From Microbacterium luteolum (GTDB lineage Bacteria > Actinomycetota > Actinomycetes > Actinomycetales > Microbacteriaceae): a DNA stretch of 64,000 nt. The notes below the pieces were generated by a model. That model did not search any database. It was not told the DNA's origin and saw only the letters and a program-made list of their open reading frames with translations. Made by a program: the position numbers and the translations under genes. Positions 1-8,053 of the stretch are shown here, piece by piece. Position 1 is the stretch's first letter; each line of letters begins with the position of its first letter. Location: the NCBI RefSeq assembly GCF_039533965.1, contig NZ_BAAAUN010000001.1, forward strand, positions 3,074,950 through 3,138,949, in the 5' to 3' direction.

Positions 1-16
1 GGGCTCAGGGACCCAG
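1..16 (+). repeat. Partial copy of dispersed CTCAGGGACCCA repeat
   Basis: The first bases read GGGCTCAGGGACCCAG. They match the right half of the dispersed element whose full form is CTTCGACAAGCTCAGGGACC followed by CA. The left half lies outside the window. It sits in the intergenic region upstream of glyS. Confidence 0.6.
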
Positions 17-104
17 TTCTCGGCCGAGGGACCCCGCATCGTGGCGGATAGAATGGAGGTGCCCGTGCTCACGGGTTCTCCCGCTTCCGACCATTGGAGC
101 CACC

Positions 105-1490
105 ATGGCCGAACAGTCCCGCCTCGAAAAGGTCATCGCCCTCGCCCGCCACCGCGGGTTCGTGTTCCAGGCCGGTGAGATCTACGGCGGCTCCCGTTCT
201 GCATGGGACTACGGCCCCCTCGGCACCGAGCTCAAGGAGAACATCCGTCGGCAGTGGTGGCAGACGTTCGTGCGCGGCCGCGGCGACATGGTCGGCCTCG
301 ACTCCTCGATCATCCTCCCCAAGCGCGTATGGGAGGCATCAGGTCACGTCGCGACCTTCACCGACCCGCTGGTCGAGTGCCTGCAGTGCCACAAGCGCTT
401 CCGTGCCGACAACCTCATCGAGGACTTCGAGGCGCGCAAGGGCCGCAAGGCCGAGAACGGCCTCGCCGACATCCCGTGCCCCAACTGCGGCACGAAGGGC
501 CAGTACACCGAGCCCAAGGCCTTCTCCGGTCTCGTGAAGACTTATCTCGGCGTGGTGGACGACGAGTCCGGGATGTACTTCCTGCGCCCCGAGACCGCGC
601 AGGGCATCTTCGTGAACTTCTCGAACGTGCTCACCGCGAGCCGCAAGAAGCCGCCGTTCGGCATCGGCCAGGTCGGCAAGGCGTTCCGCAACGAGATCAC
701 TCCCGGTAACTTCATCTTCCGCACCCGCGAGTTCGAGCAGATGGAGATCGAGTTCTTCACGCCGCCCGCCGATGCGCAGCAGTGGTTCGAGCACTGGGTC
801 GAGGCGTGCTGGAACTGGTTCATCGATCTGGGCATCGACCCCGAGAACATGCGTCAGTTCGATGTGCCGGAGGACGACCGCGCACACTACTCCGCCGGCA
901 CCATCGACGTCGAGTACAAGTTCGGCTTCACCGGCAAGGAGTGGGGCGAGCTCATGGGCGTCGCCAACCGCACCGACTACGACCTGTCGAGCCACAGCGA
1001 GGCATCCGGCACGAGCCTGACGTACTTCGACCAGGCCACGGGCGAGCGCTACACCCCGTACGTGATCGAGCCGTCGTTCGGCCTCACGCGCGCCATGATG
1101 GCGTTCCTCGTCGACGCGTACCGCGAGGAGGAGGTGCCGAACGCGAAGGGCGGCTCCGACGTGCGCACCGTGCTGAAGCTCGACCCGCGTCTCGCCCCCG
1201 TCAAGGCCGCGGTGCTGCCGCTCTCGCGCAACGAGCGGCTCTCGCCGCTCGCGCGTGAGGTCGCGGACACCCTCCGCAGCTCGTGGGCGGTCGACTTCGA
1301 CGACGCCGGCGCCATCGGTCGCCGCTACCGCCGCCAGGACGAGATCGGCACGCCGTTCTGTGTCACGGTCGACTTCGACTCGCTCGACGACCACGCCGTC
1401 ACCGTGCGCGACCGCGACACGATGGCGCAGGAGCGCGTCTCGATCGACGGCCTGCACGCCTACCTCGCGGAGCGTCTGAAGGGCGCCTGA
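105..1490 (+). CDS. glyS: Glycyl-tRNA synthetase, dimeric class II type
   Basis: It charges tRNA-Gly with glycine in the cytoplasm. The 461 residues match the length of the alpha2-type enzyme, as opposed to the separate GlyQ/GlyS subunits. The N-terminus carries the class II core beginning [14 protein letters not shown]. Two CxxC pairs (about C92/C95 and C125/C128) form the zinc-ribbon-like insert, [13 protein letters not shown] marks motif 2, and the C-terminal third is the anticodon-binding domain. The ATG follows TTGGAGCCACC, so a GGAG ribosome-binding site fixes the start. A TAGAAT box at 49-54 is a possible -10. It is transcribed alone; the next gene has its own leaderless promoter. Confidence 0.97.
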   Translation: MAEQSRLEKVIALARHRGFVFQAGEIYGGSRSAWDYGPLGTELKENIRRQWWQTFVRGRGDMVGLDSSIILPKRVWEASGHVATFTDPLVECLQCHKRFRADNLIEDFEARKGRKAENGLADIPCPNCGTKGQYTEPKAFSGLVKTYLGVVDDESGMYFLRPETAQGIFVNFSNVLTASRKKPPFGIGQVGKAFRNEITPGNFIFRTREFEQMEIEFFTPPADAQQWFEHWVEACWNWFIDLGIDPENMRQFDVPEDDRAHYSAGTIDVEYKFGFTGKEWGELMGVANRTDYDLSSHSEASGTSLTYFDQATGERYTPYVIEPSFGLTRAMMAFLVDAYREEEVPNAKGGSDVRTVLKLDPRLAPVKAAVLPLSRNERLSPLAREVADTLRSSWAVDFDDAGAIGRRYRRQDEIGTPFCVTVDFDSLDDHAVTVRDRDTMAQERVSIDGLHAYLAERLKGA

Positions 1491-1500
1491 TCGCCGCCGC

Positions 1501-1506
1501 TATGCT
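1501..1506 (+). promoter_or_regulatory. Leaderless -10 box TATGCT
   Basis: TATGCT lies exactly 6 nt (GGCGGC) before the ATG at 1513, the geometry of a leaderless actinobacterial promoter. No ribosome-binding site is present. Confidence 0.5.
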
Positions 1507-1512
1507 GGCGGC

Positions 1513-1995
1513 ATGATCGAGGAGTGGAGCGAGTTCAACGTCGCGATGGCGGGTGCGACGGCCGCACTGGTGGGTCTCGTGATCGTCGCCTCGAGCGTGA
1601 ACATCGGCGAGATCATCAAGTCGCGCACGCTCACCGCACGACTGCTGGCAGGTATCGCCGCGCTCGTGCTCGCCCTGGCGGTCTCGGCCATCAGCCTCGT
1701 GCCCGGGATCGACCGGTTCTGGTTCGGGGTGGTGACCATCTTCGTGACGGTCCTGGCGGCGATCTTCCAGGTGCACGCGACACGGCTCATCGCGACCGAC
1801 CCCGACCCCGCCGATCAGGCCCGCCCGCTCAAGTACCTGGTGGGCTTCCTGCCGCTGTTCGCCTACCTCGCCGCCGGCGCGCTGGTCTGGGCCGGACACC
1901 CCGCGGGGCTGTACCTCGCCGCGGCCGGCTGCCTGTTGGCGATCGTCTCCGCGATCGTGGTGTCATGGGTCGCGCTGGTCGAAGTGCTGCGCTGA
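1513..1995 (+). CDS. Small integral membrane protein of unknown function
   Basis: I do not recognise a specific family. The 160 residues are almost entirely hydrophobic, with about five predicted membrane segments (roughly residues 13-35, 43-66, 71-92, 107-127 and 130-155). The N-terminus is short and acidic (MIEEWSEFNVAMAGATAALV) and there is no signal peptide cleavage site. It starts 22 bases after the glyS stop but has its own leaderless -10 box, so it can be expressed independently. Its 3' end faces the WYL regulator with 12 bases between the stop codons. Confidence 0.75.
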   Translation: MIEEWSEFNVAMAGATAALVGLVIVASSVNIGEIIKSRTLTARLLAGIAALVLALAVSAISLVPGIDRFWFGVVTIFVTVLAAIFQVHATRLIATDPDPADQARPLKYLVGFLPLFAYLAAGALVWAGHPAGLYLAAAGCLLAIVSAIVVSWVALVEVLR

Positions 1996-2007
1996 ACCGG
2001 AGCCGGC

Positions 2008-2973
2008 TCAGGGAACCGCGGATCCCGCGACCGCTCGGGCGTAGCGCTCCGAGAGCACCTGCAGGCGGGGGATGAGCTCCGGCGGCGATTCCACCGTGAA
2101 GTCCATCATCAGCATCCCGATGTAGGCCGCGACCGTGTCGAGGCTGTCGGCGCCGGTCACCAGCACGCAGTGGTCCTCGTCGATCGGCTCCACGACGCCG
2201 ACCGCGGGATGGATGCGGTCGAGCACGGACTCCGCGGATGCGTCGATGCGCAGCCGCGCATGGACCTTCCAGCCGCTCTCGGCGATCGTGCGCATCATGA
2301 ACGCGGTGTAGTCCCCGCCGGGCAGCGGCTGCGGATCGAAGCGCCGTCGGGTCGGCATCCGCAGTTCCATCCAATCGACCCGGTACGTGTGCCATTCGCC
2401 GGTCTGCGGGTCGCGCCCGACCAGGTACCACCGGCGATGCCAGGTGAGCAGTCGATAGGGCTCTACCAGTACCGGCGCGTCCTGGTAGTCGAAGCGCAGC
2501 CATTCCTCGTTGCGGATGGCGCCGGCGATCTCGCGCAGGACGGTCGCATCGACCACGGGGTCTGGGGCGTCGGTGTCGTTGTTCTCGGGGGCGCGATCGA
2601 TGGTCGTCTTCAGCGCGTCGACCACGGGGCGCAGGTGCGACGGCAGCACCTGCTCGAGCTTCGCGAGCGCGCGTGCACCGGACTCCTCGACGCCGGCGAT
2701 GCCCGCCGCGGCGCGCAGACCCACGGTGACGGCCACGGCCTCCTCATCGTCGAGGAGCAGCGGGGGCAGCTTCCCTCCGGCGCCGAGCCGGTAGCCGCCG
2801 ACGGCTCCCCGCGTCGCGTCGACCGGATAGCCGAGCTCGCGCAGGCGATCGACGTCGTGCCGGATCGTGCGAGAGGAGACACACAGCCGCTCCGCCAGGT
2901 CGCGCCCGGAGCGCTCAGGGCCCGTCTGCAGCAGCGAGAGGAGGGCGAGAAGCCGGGCGGTGGGATCGGCCAT
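2008..2973 (-). CDS. YafY/WYL-domain transcriptional regulator
   Basis: DeoR-like helix-turn-helix at residues 1-60 (ARLLALLSLLQTGPERSGRD then RLCVSSRTIRHDVDRLRELG). A WYL ligand-sensing domain follows at about 140-220, with EPYRLLTWHRRWYLVGRD, and then a WCX extension. The 321 residues are normal for the family. It is divergent from the epoxide-hydrolase-like gene with a 69-bp gap. That gap holds an imperfect palindrome (TAGGA-ACATA-TCCTA, 3002-3016) suited to be its operator, so repression of both genes is the simplest model (inference). The translational start follows GAAGGGATTCTC. Confidence 0.9.
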   Translation of the reverse strand: MADPTARLLALLSLLQTGPERSGRDLAERLCVSSRTIRHDVDRLRELGYPVDATRGAVGGYRLGAGGKLPPLLLDDEEAVAVTVGLRAAAGIAGVEESGARALAKLEQVLPSHLRPVVDALKTTIDRAPENNDTDAPDPVVDATVLREIAGAIRNEEWLRFDYQDAPVLVEPYRLLTWHRRWYLVGRDPQTGEWHTYRVDWMELRMPTRRRFDPQPLPGGDYTAFMMRTIAESGWKVHARLRIDASAESVLDRIHPAVGVVEPIDEDHCVLVTGADSLDTVAAYIGMLMMDFTVESPPELIPRLQVLSERYARAVAGSAVP

Positions 2974-3001
2974 GAGAATCCCTTCGAGAAAGTTCTTTTA
3001 T

Positions 3002-3016
3002 TAGGAACATATCCTA
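3002..3016. promoter_or_regulatory. Candidate operator of the WYL regulator
   Basis: TAGGA-ACATA-TCCTA is an inverted repeat in an AT-rich patch between the divergent regulator and hydrolase genes. A TATCGT -10 box at 3030-3035, seven bases before the ATG at 3043, places the palindrome over the -35 region of the hydrolase gene. Confidence 0.45.
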
Positions 3017-3042
3017 CCTAATGCGCGAATATCGTCGGAGAC

Positions 3043-4194
3043 ATGAACAACACAACCGCTCCCCTCAGCATCCGCCCCTTCACCGTCTCGGTCTCCGACG
3101 CCGAGATCGCCGATCTGCAGGATCGTCTCGCCCGCACTCGGCTTCCCCAGCCCTCTCCCACCGACGACTGGGATGCCGGCACCCCCAACTCCTACCTCCG
3201 CGAGGCCATCGAGGCGTGGCGCTCCTTCGACTGGGCAGCCGCCCAGGAGCGGATCAACGCCGTCCCGAACTTCACGACCGAGATCGACGGACAGACGATC
3301 CACTTCCTCCACGTCCGCTCCGCCGAGGGGGGCGCGACGCCGCTGCTGCTCGCGCACACCTACCCGGGATCGGCGGTCGACTACCTCGACGTGATCGACC
3401 GGCTCGTCGATCCGGTGGCGCACGGCGGCCGCGCCGAGGACGCCTTCGACGTCGTGATCCCGGACGCACCCGGCTACGGCTTCTCGCAGCCGCTGGCCTC
3501 CGCCGGCTGGACCACCGCGAAGGTCGCGGAGGCGTACGACCAGCTGATGCGCGGCCTGGGCTACGACAGCTACGGCATCCACGGCTCCGACAACGGTGCG
3601 ATGGTCGCGCGTGAGCTCGGCCTGCTCAACCCGGAGGGGTTCCTCGGGCTGCACGTGCTGCAGCTGTTCTCGTTCCCCTCGGGCGACCCGTCCGAGTTCG
3701 AGCGGCTCGAGCCGCAGGACTACGCCGGGCTCGAGCACATGCAGTGGTTCCAGTCGGTTGGCGGCTACAACACGATGAACTCCTCGCGTCCGCAGACCGT
3801 CTCGGTCGGCATCAGCGACTCCCCGATCGGGCTGCTCGCCTACAGCGAGCTGTTCAACTCGTTCGGCAACGGCACCTCGCTCGTGTCGCTCGAGCAGATC
3901 CTGCTCGAGGTCAGCGTCAACTGGTTCGCCAACGCGGCATCCGGCATGAGCCGCAGCTACCTGGAGAACGCCCGCGCCGACGGTGGCGAGGACGCGGCGC
4001 CGCAGATCAACGCCGCTCCGACCGGGGTCGCCGTGTTCAAGGACGACTTCCAGACGATCCGGGTCTTCGCCGAGCGCGACAACTCGAACATCGTGCACTG
4101 GAGCCGCTTCGACGAGGGCGGGCACTTCGCGGCCCTCGAGCGTCCGGATCTCGTCGCCGGCGACATCCGCGCGTTCTTCGCCGGGTTGCGCTGA
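3043..4194 (+). CDS. Epoxide hydrolase family protein (alpha/beta hydrolase with EHN domain)
   Basis: Residues 1-110 form the epoxide-hydrolase N-terminal (EHN) lid domain, opening IRPFTVSVSDAEIADLQDRL. An alpha/beta-hydrolase fold follows: an oxyanion-type motif AHTYPGSAVDY near residue 104, the nucleophile elbow GIHGSDNGAMVA with Asp in the nucleophile position near 187, and a late His in RFDEGGHFAALE. An Asp nucleophile, not Ser, supports epoxide-hydrolase chemistry. The substrate is unknown. The family includes juvenile-hormone-type and bacterial xenobiotic epoxide hydrolases. The gene probably has a near-leaderless start (TATCGT, 7 nt, ATG) and is controlled by the divergent WYL protein. 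Confidence 0.88.
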   Translation: MNNTTAPLSIRPFTVSVSDAEIADLQDRLARTRLPQPSPTDDWDAGTPNSYLREAIEAWRSFDWAAAQERINAVPNFTTEIDGQTIHFLHVRSAEGGATPLLLAHTYPGSAVDYLDVIDRLVDPVAHGGRAEDAFDVVIPDAPGYGFSQPLASAGWTTAKVAEAYDQLMRGLGYDSYGIHGSDNGAMVARELGLLNPEGFLGLHVLQLFSFPSGDPSEFERLEPQDYAGLEHMQWFQSVGGYNTMNSSRPQTVSVGISDSPIGLLAYSELFNSFGNGTSLVSLEQILLEVSVNWFANAASGMSRSYLENARADGGEDAAPQINAAPTGVAVFKDDFQTIRVFAERDNSNIVHWSRFDEGGHFAALERPDLVAGDIRAFFAGLR

Positions 4195-4207
4195 GCGTGA
4201 CCGCCCC

Positions 4208-4245
4208 GAGGCCCCGCCCCGCTGATCTCAGCGGAGCGGGGCCTC
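4208..4245. terminator. Bidirectional terminator hairpin
   Basis: An 18-bp stem with one mismatch runs from GAGGCCCCGCCCCGCTGA to TCAGCGGAGCGGGGCCTC with a 2-nt loop. It lies between convergent genes, and its right arm includes the stop codon of the GNAT gene at 4228-4230. Confidence 0.75.
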
Positions 4246-4728
4246 GTCGTGCAGGTCGAGCCACATGATTCGCAGGCCCACATCGCCTTCGATCGGATGC
4301 CGGAAGGCGCCGGGTGCGATGCCGATCGTGCGGAAGCCGAGAACCTCGTACAGGTGGACGGCGGATACGTTCGTCTCGACCACCGCGTTGAACTGCACTG
4401 CCGCGAAGCCTCCGCGCCGCGCCCAGTCGATCATGTCCTCCACGAGGGTGCGTCCCACGCGACGCCCTCTCGCGGCGGCGTCCACCATGAAGCTCGCGGA
4501 TGCCACATGGGACCCCGGGCCCGGACGATTGGGGTACATGTTCGCGGTGCCGAGCACCTGATCGTCGGACACCGCGACGACGGTTCGCGCCGGAGCGCCC
4601 AGCATCCACATCCGGCGTGCGTCGGCCTCACCCATGCCGGGGTCGTAGGCGAAGGTCGTCTGCTCGCGGATGACCTCGCGGATGATCGGCCAGATCTGCG
4701 GCCAGTCGTCACCGGTGGCTTCGCGCAC
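4228..4728 (-). CDS. GNAT family N-acetyltransferase
   Basis: A cytoplasmic acetyl-CoA-dependent acyltransferase of 166 residues. The acetyl-CoA loop is AARGRRVGRTLVEDM at about residues 88-102. AVVETNVSAVHLYEVLGF near the end is the canonical C-terminal signature. The N-terminus (DDWPQIWPIIREVIREQTTF) resembles phosphinothricin/PAT-like GNATs, but substrate cannot be assigned. It is the last gene of a three-gene operon, 11 nt after the DUF1801 gene, with a GTG start. Confidence 0.88.
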   Translation of the reverse strand: MREATGDDWPQIWPIIREVIREQTTFAYDPGMGEADARRMWMLGAPARTVVAVSDDQVLGTANMYPNRPGPGSHVASASFMVDAAARGRRVGRTLVEDMIDWARRGGFAAVQFNAVVETNVSAVHLYEVLGFRTIGIAPGAFRHPIEGDVGLRIMWLDLHDEAPLR

Positions 4729-4739
4729 CGTGACGGCGC

Positions 4740-5165
4740 TCAGCTCGTGACCTCGATCTGCACCTCGTCCGTGCCGCCGGACTCCGCCCAGGCGAGCGAA
4801 CGCTGCAGGATGCCGCGGAGCACGTCGAGGTCGATCTGCTCGAGGTCCTTGATGTAGACGCAGCTGACACCGGTCGTGTGCGGGCCGAGCTGCGCGAGAG
4901 CCTCAGCGTGGGCATCGGTGCCGTCGAGCAGATAGATCGTCGTCGACGCCTTGCGCGGGGCGAAGGCGAGGAGCCCGGTGTCGCCCTCCGTGCCGGTCGG
5001 GTAGCGGTAATGACAGGAGCCGAAGCCGATGATCGTGCCCCAGGTCGCGGGTTCGCGGCCCGAGATCTCCTGCATCAGGGCGGTCAGCGTCTCGGCATCG
5101 CGCCGACGGACCGCGGGGGAGGAGCGGGCGATCAGGCCCGTGACGTCGGTACCGGTCGGCTCCAT
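4740..5165 (-). CDS. DUF1801 (YdhG-like) domain protein
   Basis: The 141-residue protein has the DUF1801 pattern: a short helical start, then GTIIGFGSCHYRYPTG and GLLAFAPRKASTTIYLLDG near residues 42-80, then the CVYIKDLEQIDLDVLRGILQ helix. The family has a frataxin/YdhG-like fold and no settled biochemical role. It begins 1 nt after the stop of the HhH protein gene, so the two are translationally coupled, and the GNAT gene follows. I infer a shared operon, not a shared pathway. Confidence 0.8.
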   Translation of the reverse strand: MEPTGTDVTGLIARSSPAVRRRDAETLTALMQEISGREPATWGTIIGFGSCHYRYPTGTEGDTGLLAFAPRKASTTIYLLDGTDAHAEALAQLGPHTTGVSCVYIKDLEQIDLDVLRGILQRSLAWAESGGTDEVQIEVTS

Positions 5166-5166
5166 G

Positions 5167-5760
5167 TCACGCCTTCGCTTCCTTCGCGGCAGCCTTCATC
5201 GCCTTCTTGTGCTCCCGCACCTTCGTCAGCGACTCGGGCGACACGATGTCGGCGACGCTGCGGAACGATCCGTCCTCGCCATAGGCGCCGGCTGCCTCGC
5301 GCCAGCCTTCGCCCGTGAAACCGTACTGCTTGCCGAGGAGCGCGAGGAAGATCTTGGCCTTCTGCTCGCCGAATCCGGGAAGCGACTTGAGGCGCTTCAG
5401 CACCTCGGCGCCAGACGGCTGGGTCCCTGAGCCCGTCGAAGGGCGGGTCCAGAGCGCGCTGGCATCCCCATCCCAGTCATCGACGAGCGTCTGGCACAGG
5501 GTCTGCACGCGCGTCGCCATCGAACCGGGGAAGCGGTGCACCGCGGGAGTCTGCTGGAAGGCCGCGAGGAACTCGTCGGGTGCCATGCCGGCGATCGCGG
5601 CGGCATCCGTCGCTCCGGTGCGCTGCTCGATCTTGAGCGGACCGGCGAACGCGGTCTCCATCGGCACCTGCTGATCCAGCAGCATCCCGACCAGCAGAGC
5701 CAGCGGGTTGTCGGTCAGCAGCTCGTCGGCGGCGTTGTCTCCGGTGATGTGAAGGGCCAT
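5167..5760 (-). CDS. HhH-GPD superfamily base-excision repair protein
   Basis: A 197-residue protein of the HhH-GPD type found widely in actinobacteria. It has DNPLALLVGMLLDQQVPMET near residue 20 and the helix-hairpin-helix LKRLKSLPGFGEQKAKIFLA near residue 125. I do not see the four-Cys iron-sulfur loop of EndoIII/MutY. An in-frame segment PSTGSGTQ near residue 108 is encoded by a copy of the dispersed repeat (5420-5443), so this loop was probably acquired by repeat insertion. CAGACT lies 6 nt upstream of the ATG, a weak leaderless -10. It is first gene of the operon with DUF1801 and GNAT. Confidence 0.82.
   Translation of the reverse strand: MALHITGDNAADELLTDNPLALLVGMLLDQQVPMETAFAGPLKIEQRTGATDAAAIAGMAPDEFLAAFQQTPAVHRFPGSMATRVQTLCQTLVDDWDGDASALWTRPSTGSGTQPSGAEVLKRLKSLPGFGEQKAKIFLALLGKQYGFTGEGWREAAGAYGEDGSFRSVADIVSPESLTKVREHKKAMKAAAKEAKA
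5420..5443 (-). repeat. Dispersed 24-bp repeat inside the HhH-GPD gene
   Basis: The plus strand reads TGGGTCCCTGAGCCCGTCGA and continues AGGG, an inverted copy of the CTTCGACAAGCTCAGGGACC element. It is in frame with the host gene and contributes PSTGSGTQ. Confidence 0.75.
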
Positions 5761-5820
5761 GCAGCAAGTCTGCCAGTGGTGACCGCCCTCTTTCGCCCTT
5801 CCCTCGAGTCCGCAGGCGCG

Positions 5821-5835
5821 ATATCATCGTGATAT
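5821..5835. promoter_or_regulatory. Operator and leaderless promoter of the toxin-antitoxin operon
   Basis: ATATCA-TCG-TGATAT is a perfect 6-bp-arm palindrome that ends inside the ATG at 5834. A TATCAT -10 (5822-5827) lies inside it, exactly 6 nt before the ATG. Binding by the HTH-containing antitoxin would block both RNA polymerase and the leaderless start. Confidence 0.6.
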
Positions 5836-6277
5836 GAGTGAAACGCTGCGTGAGTCACGCGAGCGAGCTGGGCTCAGCCAAGCGCAGCTCGCGCTACGCA
5901 GCGGCGTTGCGCAGCCGAACATCGCGGCTTACGAGTCCGGGCGGCGGAATCCGTCTGCGGCGATGGTCGATCGGCTGCGGTCGGCCATGAGCCCCTTGCC
6001 TCACGAAGCGCTCGAACGGCATCGTGACGAACTCAAAGAGCTCGCTGCGGAGTACGGATTGAGTAACGTGCGCGTGTTCGGCTCCGCAGGGCAGGGCACG
6101 GACACCACGCAGAGCGACCTCGATATCCTTGTCACGCGCGCACCGCACGTGGGATTGCTGACGATCGCCGAGTTCTCCGTCGCCGCCGAACAGCTGCTCG
6201 GTGTCGCGGTCGACGTGGTCACAGACGGAGGGCTCCCCGCTGATCATCCGATCCTCCGGTCAGCGGTGGCCGCGTGA
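5834..6277 (+). CDS. Antitoxin: XRE helix-turn-helix fused to MntA-type nucleotidyltransferase
   Basis: The 147 residues hold an XRE HTH at 1-50 (RERAGLSQAQLALRSGVAQP, then AAYESGRRNP) and a minimal nucleotidyltransferase at 65-140. The nucleotidyltransferase keeps the full GSx10DxD motif in VFGSAGQGTDTTQSDLDILV. MntA antitoxins neutralise HepT toxins by AMPylating a tyrosine (family knowledge). Here the DNA-binding autoregulator is on the same chain. It overlaps the HEPN gene by 4 nt (ATGA-type, with GTG start), typical of a paired module. Promoter and operator sit immediately upstream (5821-5835). Confidence 0.88.
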   Translation: MSETLRESRERAGLSQAQLALRSGVAQPNIAAYESGRRNPSAAMVDRLRSAMSPLPHEALERHRDELKELAAEYGLSNVRVFGSAGQGTDTTQSDLDILVTRAPHVGLLTIAEFSVAAEQLLGVAVDVVTDGGLPADHPILRSAVAA

Positions 6278-6612
6278 GCGATAGGGACGAACGGTCGTTG
6301 CGTGAGATCTTGCGGTTGTGCGACAGCGGCACGCGACTCGCCGGTCGAGGCCACGAATGGTACGTCTCGGATGATCTCAACACACCCGGGCTTGCGGCCG
6401 AATCGATCATCATCAAGATCGGTGAGAACGTCGCGCGGCTGAGCGATGAAACGATCGTCGCGAACCCGCAGGTGCCCTGGTCGAGCATCAAGCGCATGCG
6501 CGATCGGCTCGCGCATCACTACGAGGCGACTGATTACGACGCGGTGTGGGCCACGCTCAACGCCGATCTTCCCCGCGTGCGTGCGGCGATCGCATCGTTG
6601 CTCGCCGAGTGA
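6274..6612 (+). CDS. HepT-like HEPN toxin (DUF86)
   Basis: A 112-residue DUF86/HEPN protein. It carries the catalytic Rx4HxY signature in MRDRLAHHYEATDYDAVW near residue 75, the motif of the HepT RNase and the site of AMPylation in characterised pairs. The body includes LSDETIVANPQVPWSSIKRM, characteristic of the family. Its GTG start overlaps the antitoxin stop, so both are made together. All active-site residues are present, so nothing suggests a decayed toxin. The target RNA cannot be predicted. Confidence 0.88.
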   Translation: MSDRDERSLREILRLCDSGTRLAGRGHEWYVSDDLNTPGLAAESIIIKIGENVARLSDETIVANPQVPWSSIKRMRDRLAHHYEATDYDAVWATLNADLPRVRAAIASLLAE

Positions 6613-6661
6613 CCGATGAGGGACCGCAGGTCTGCGCACCCCCTGGTCCGGAGCGGCACCG

Positions 6662-7981
6662 TTACGCGATCGAGGACTCGGGCCCCTGCTCGGCGGCCGG
6701 TTCGACGGGGTCGATGCCGTAGAGAGCCCCCAGCGCGGCGGCGAACTCGTCTGCGCGACCGGCGGCGGCCAGTTCGTGCGCACGCGTGGTCGGCGTGTGG
6801 AGGAGCACTCCGGTGAGGTGGCGGAGCGCCTGCTCGACGCGGCCGTCGTCGTCGCCGCGGGCGCGCGCACGGGCGATCTCGGACTCGAGGAGCGAGAACA
6901 TGTGTGTGCGCAGTGCGACCACCGACGGGGTCACGCTCTGCCGGGCGCCGACGACGTGGAACGTGTCGGCGGCTTCACGCACGACGCTGCGCGCGGCATC
7001 CGTCGCCTGCAGTTCTTCGAGCGGCGCGTGCAGGCGGATGGTCTCAAGGTCGAGCAGGGCGACGCCGTCGAGAGCGCCGACGGCGGGGTCGACGTTGCGC
7101 GGCATGCCGAGGTCGACGACCAGCTGGCTGTGGGTTCCTGAGCCCGTCGGCGGGACCGGGCATCCGACGGCGGCGATGCCGACCGGGTGCTGCAGGTGCA
7201 CCGGCCCGAGCACGGGCTCGGTCGCGGTCGTGCAGGTGATCAGCAGGCTCGAGTGCGCCGCGGCGCGGGCGTACTCGGCGGCGGCGACCGGGCGGATGCC
7301 GTGCTTCGCGGCGAACACCTCGGCGCGGCCGGAGGGCGAGTACACCGAGATGTCGACGGCGCCGCGTTCGCGCAGCGTGGCGAGGGTGACGGCGGCGTAG
7401 GCCCCGGTTCCGACGAGCAGAACGCGCTCGGCGGACCAGTCGGCGATGCGGCTGTCGGCCAGTTCCAGGGCGAGGCGCACGAGGGAGCGTCCGGCGCGAC
7501 CGAGTGCCGTGACGTTCTTGACCTTGCGCTGCGCCTGGCTCGCGCGCTGGAACAGGCGCTCGAGCTCGGGGGAGGTGGTGCCGTCCTTGCGTGCGGACTT
7601 CAGCGCGCGGCGCACCTGGCCGGCGATCTCGCCCTCGCCGGAGACGACGGATTCGAGCCCTGATGCCACGGAGAAGAGGTGCTCCGCGACCCGACGGCCG
7701 GAGTGCACCGCATAGGCGCCCTCGAACTCGGCGGCGCGGACACCGGTCGTCGACTCGACGGCTTCGAGCACGGCTTCGACGCCGATCGCGCCGGCGGCCG
7801 TGACCGGCTCATCCATCTCGACGTAGGCCTCGAAACGATTGCAGGTCGCCAGAACGACCGCACCCTGCACGCACGGTGTCATGTCCACGAGAGTGGAGGC
7901 GACGTCGTCGGGGGTGCGGCTCAGGCGTTCGAGCAATTCGAAGGAGGCGGTCTTGTGACTCGCCGTCACACACAGCAGCAC
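6662..7981 (-). CDS. hemA: Glutamyl-tRNA reductase
   Basis: First committed step of C5 heme synthesis: NADPH-dependent reduction of glutamyl-tRNA to glutamate-1-semialdehyde. The catalytic Cys is C47 in [11 protein letters not shown]. The [17 protein letters not shown] signature follows near residue 112, the NADPH-binding [12 protein letters not shown] near 186, and the dimerisation helix is C-terminal. The 439 residues are typical. The start is a GTG with TAGAAT (7988-7993) 6 nt upstream, a leaderless promoter. An in-frame PPTGSGTHS loop before [14 protein letters not shown] is a diverged copy of the dispersed repeat. It is divergent from hemE. Confidence 0.95.
   Translation of the reverse strand: MLLCVTASHKTASFELLERLSRTPDDVASTLVDMTPCVQGAVVLATCNRFEAYVEMDEPVTAAGAIGVEAVLEAVESTTGVRAAEFEGAYAVHSGRRVAEHLFSVASGLESVVSGEGEIAGQVRRALKSARKDGTTSPELERLFQRASQAQRKVKNVTALGRAGRSLVRLALELADSRIADWSAERVLLVGTGAYAAVTLATLRERGAVDISVYSPSGRAEVFAAKHGIRPVAAAEYARAAAHSSLLITCTTATEPVLGPVHLQHPVGIAAVGCPVPPTGSGTHSQLVVDLGMPRNVDPAVGALDGVALLDLETIRLHAPLEELQATDAARSVVREAADTFHVVGARQSVTPSVVALRTHMFSLLESEIARARARGDDDGRVEQALRHLTGVLLHTPTTRAHELAAAGRADEFAAALGALYGIDPVEPAAEQGPESSIA
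7131..7154 (-). repeat. Diverged dispersed repeat inside hemA
   Basis: The plus strand reads TGGGTTCCTGAGCCCGTCGG then CGGG, about 3 differences from the 5420-5443 copy. It is read in the same phase, giving PPTGSGTH in a loop between the NADPH domain strands of HemA. Confidence 0.6.
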
Positions 7982-7987
7982 CCGTCG

Positions 7988-7993
7988 ATTCTA
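7988..7993 (-). promoter_or_regulatory. Leaderless -10 box TAGAAT of hemA
   Basis: On the minus strand TAGAAT is followed by CGACGG and then the GTG start of hemA, so the transcript should begin at or next to the start codon. Confidence 0.5.
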
Positions 7994-8053
7994 CCGGAGC
8001 CTGGGGCAGGACGTCTCCGCGGACTCATAACGACCGGATGGGAGGATGGAGTC

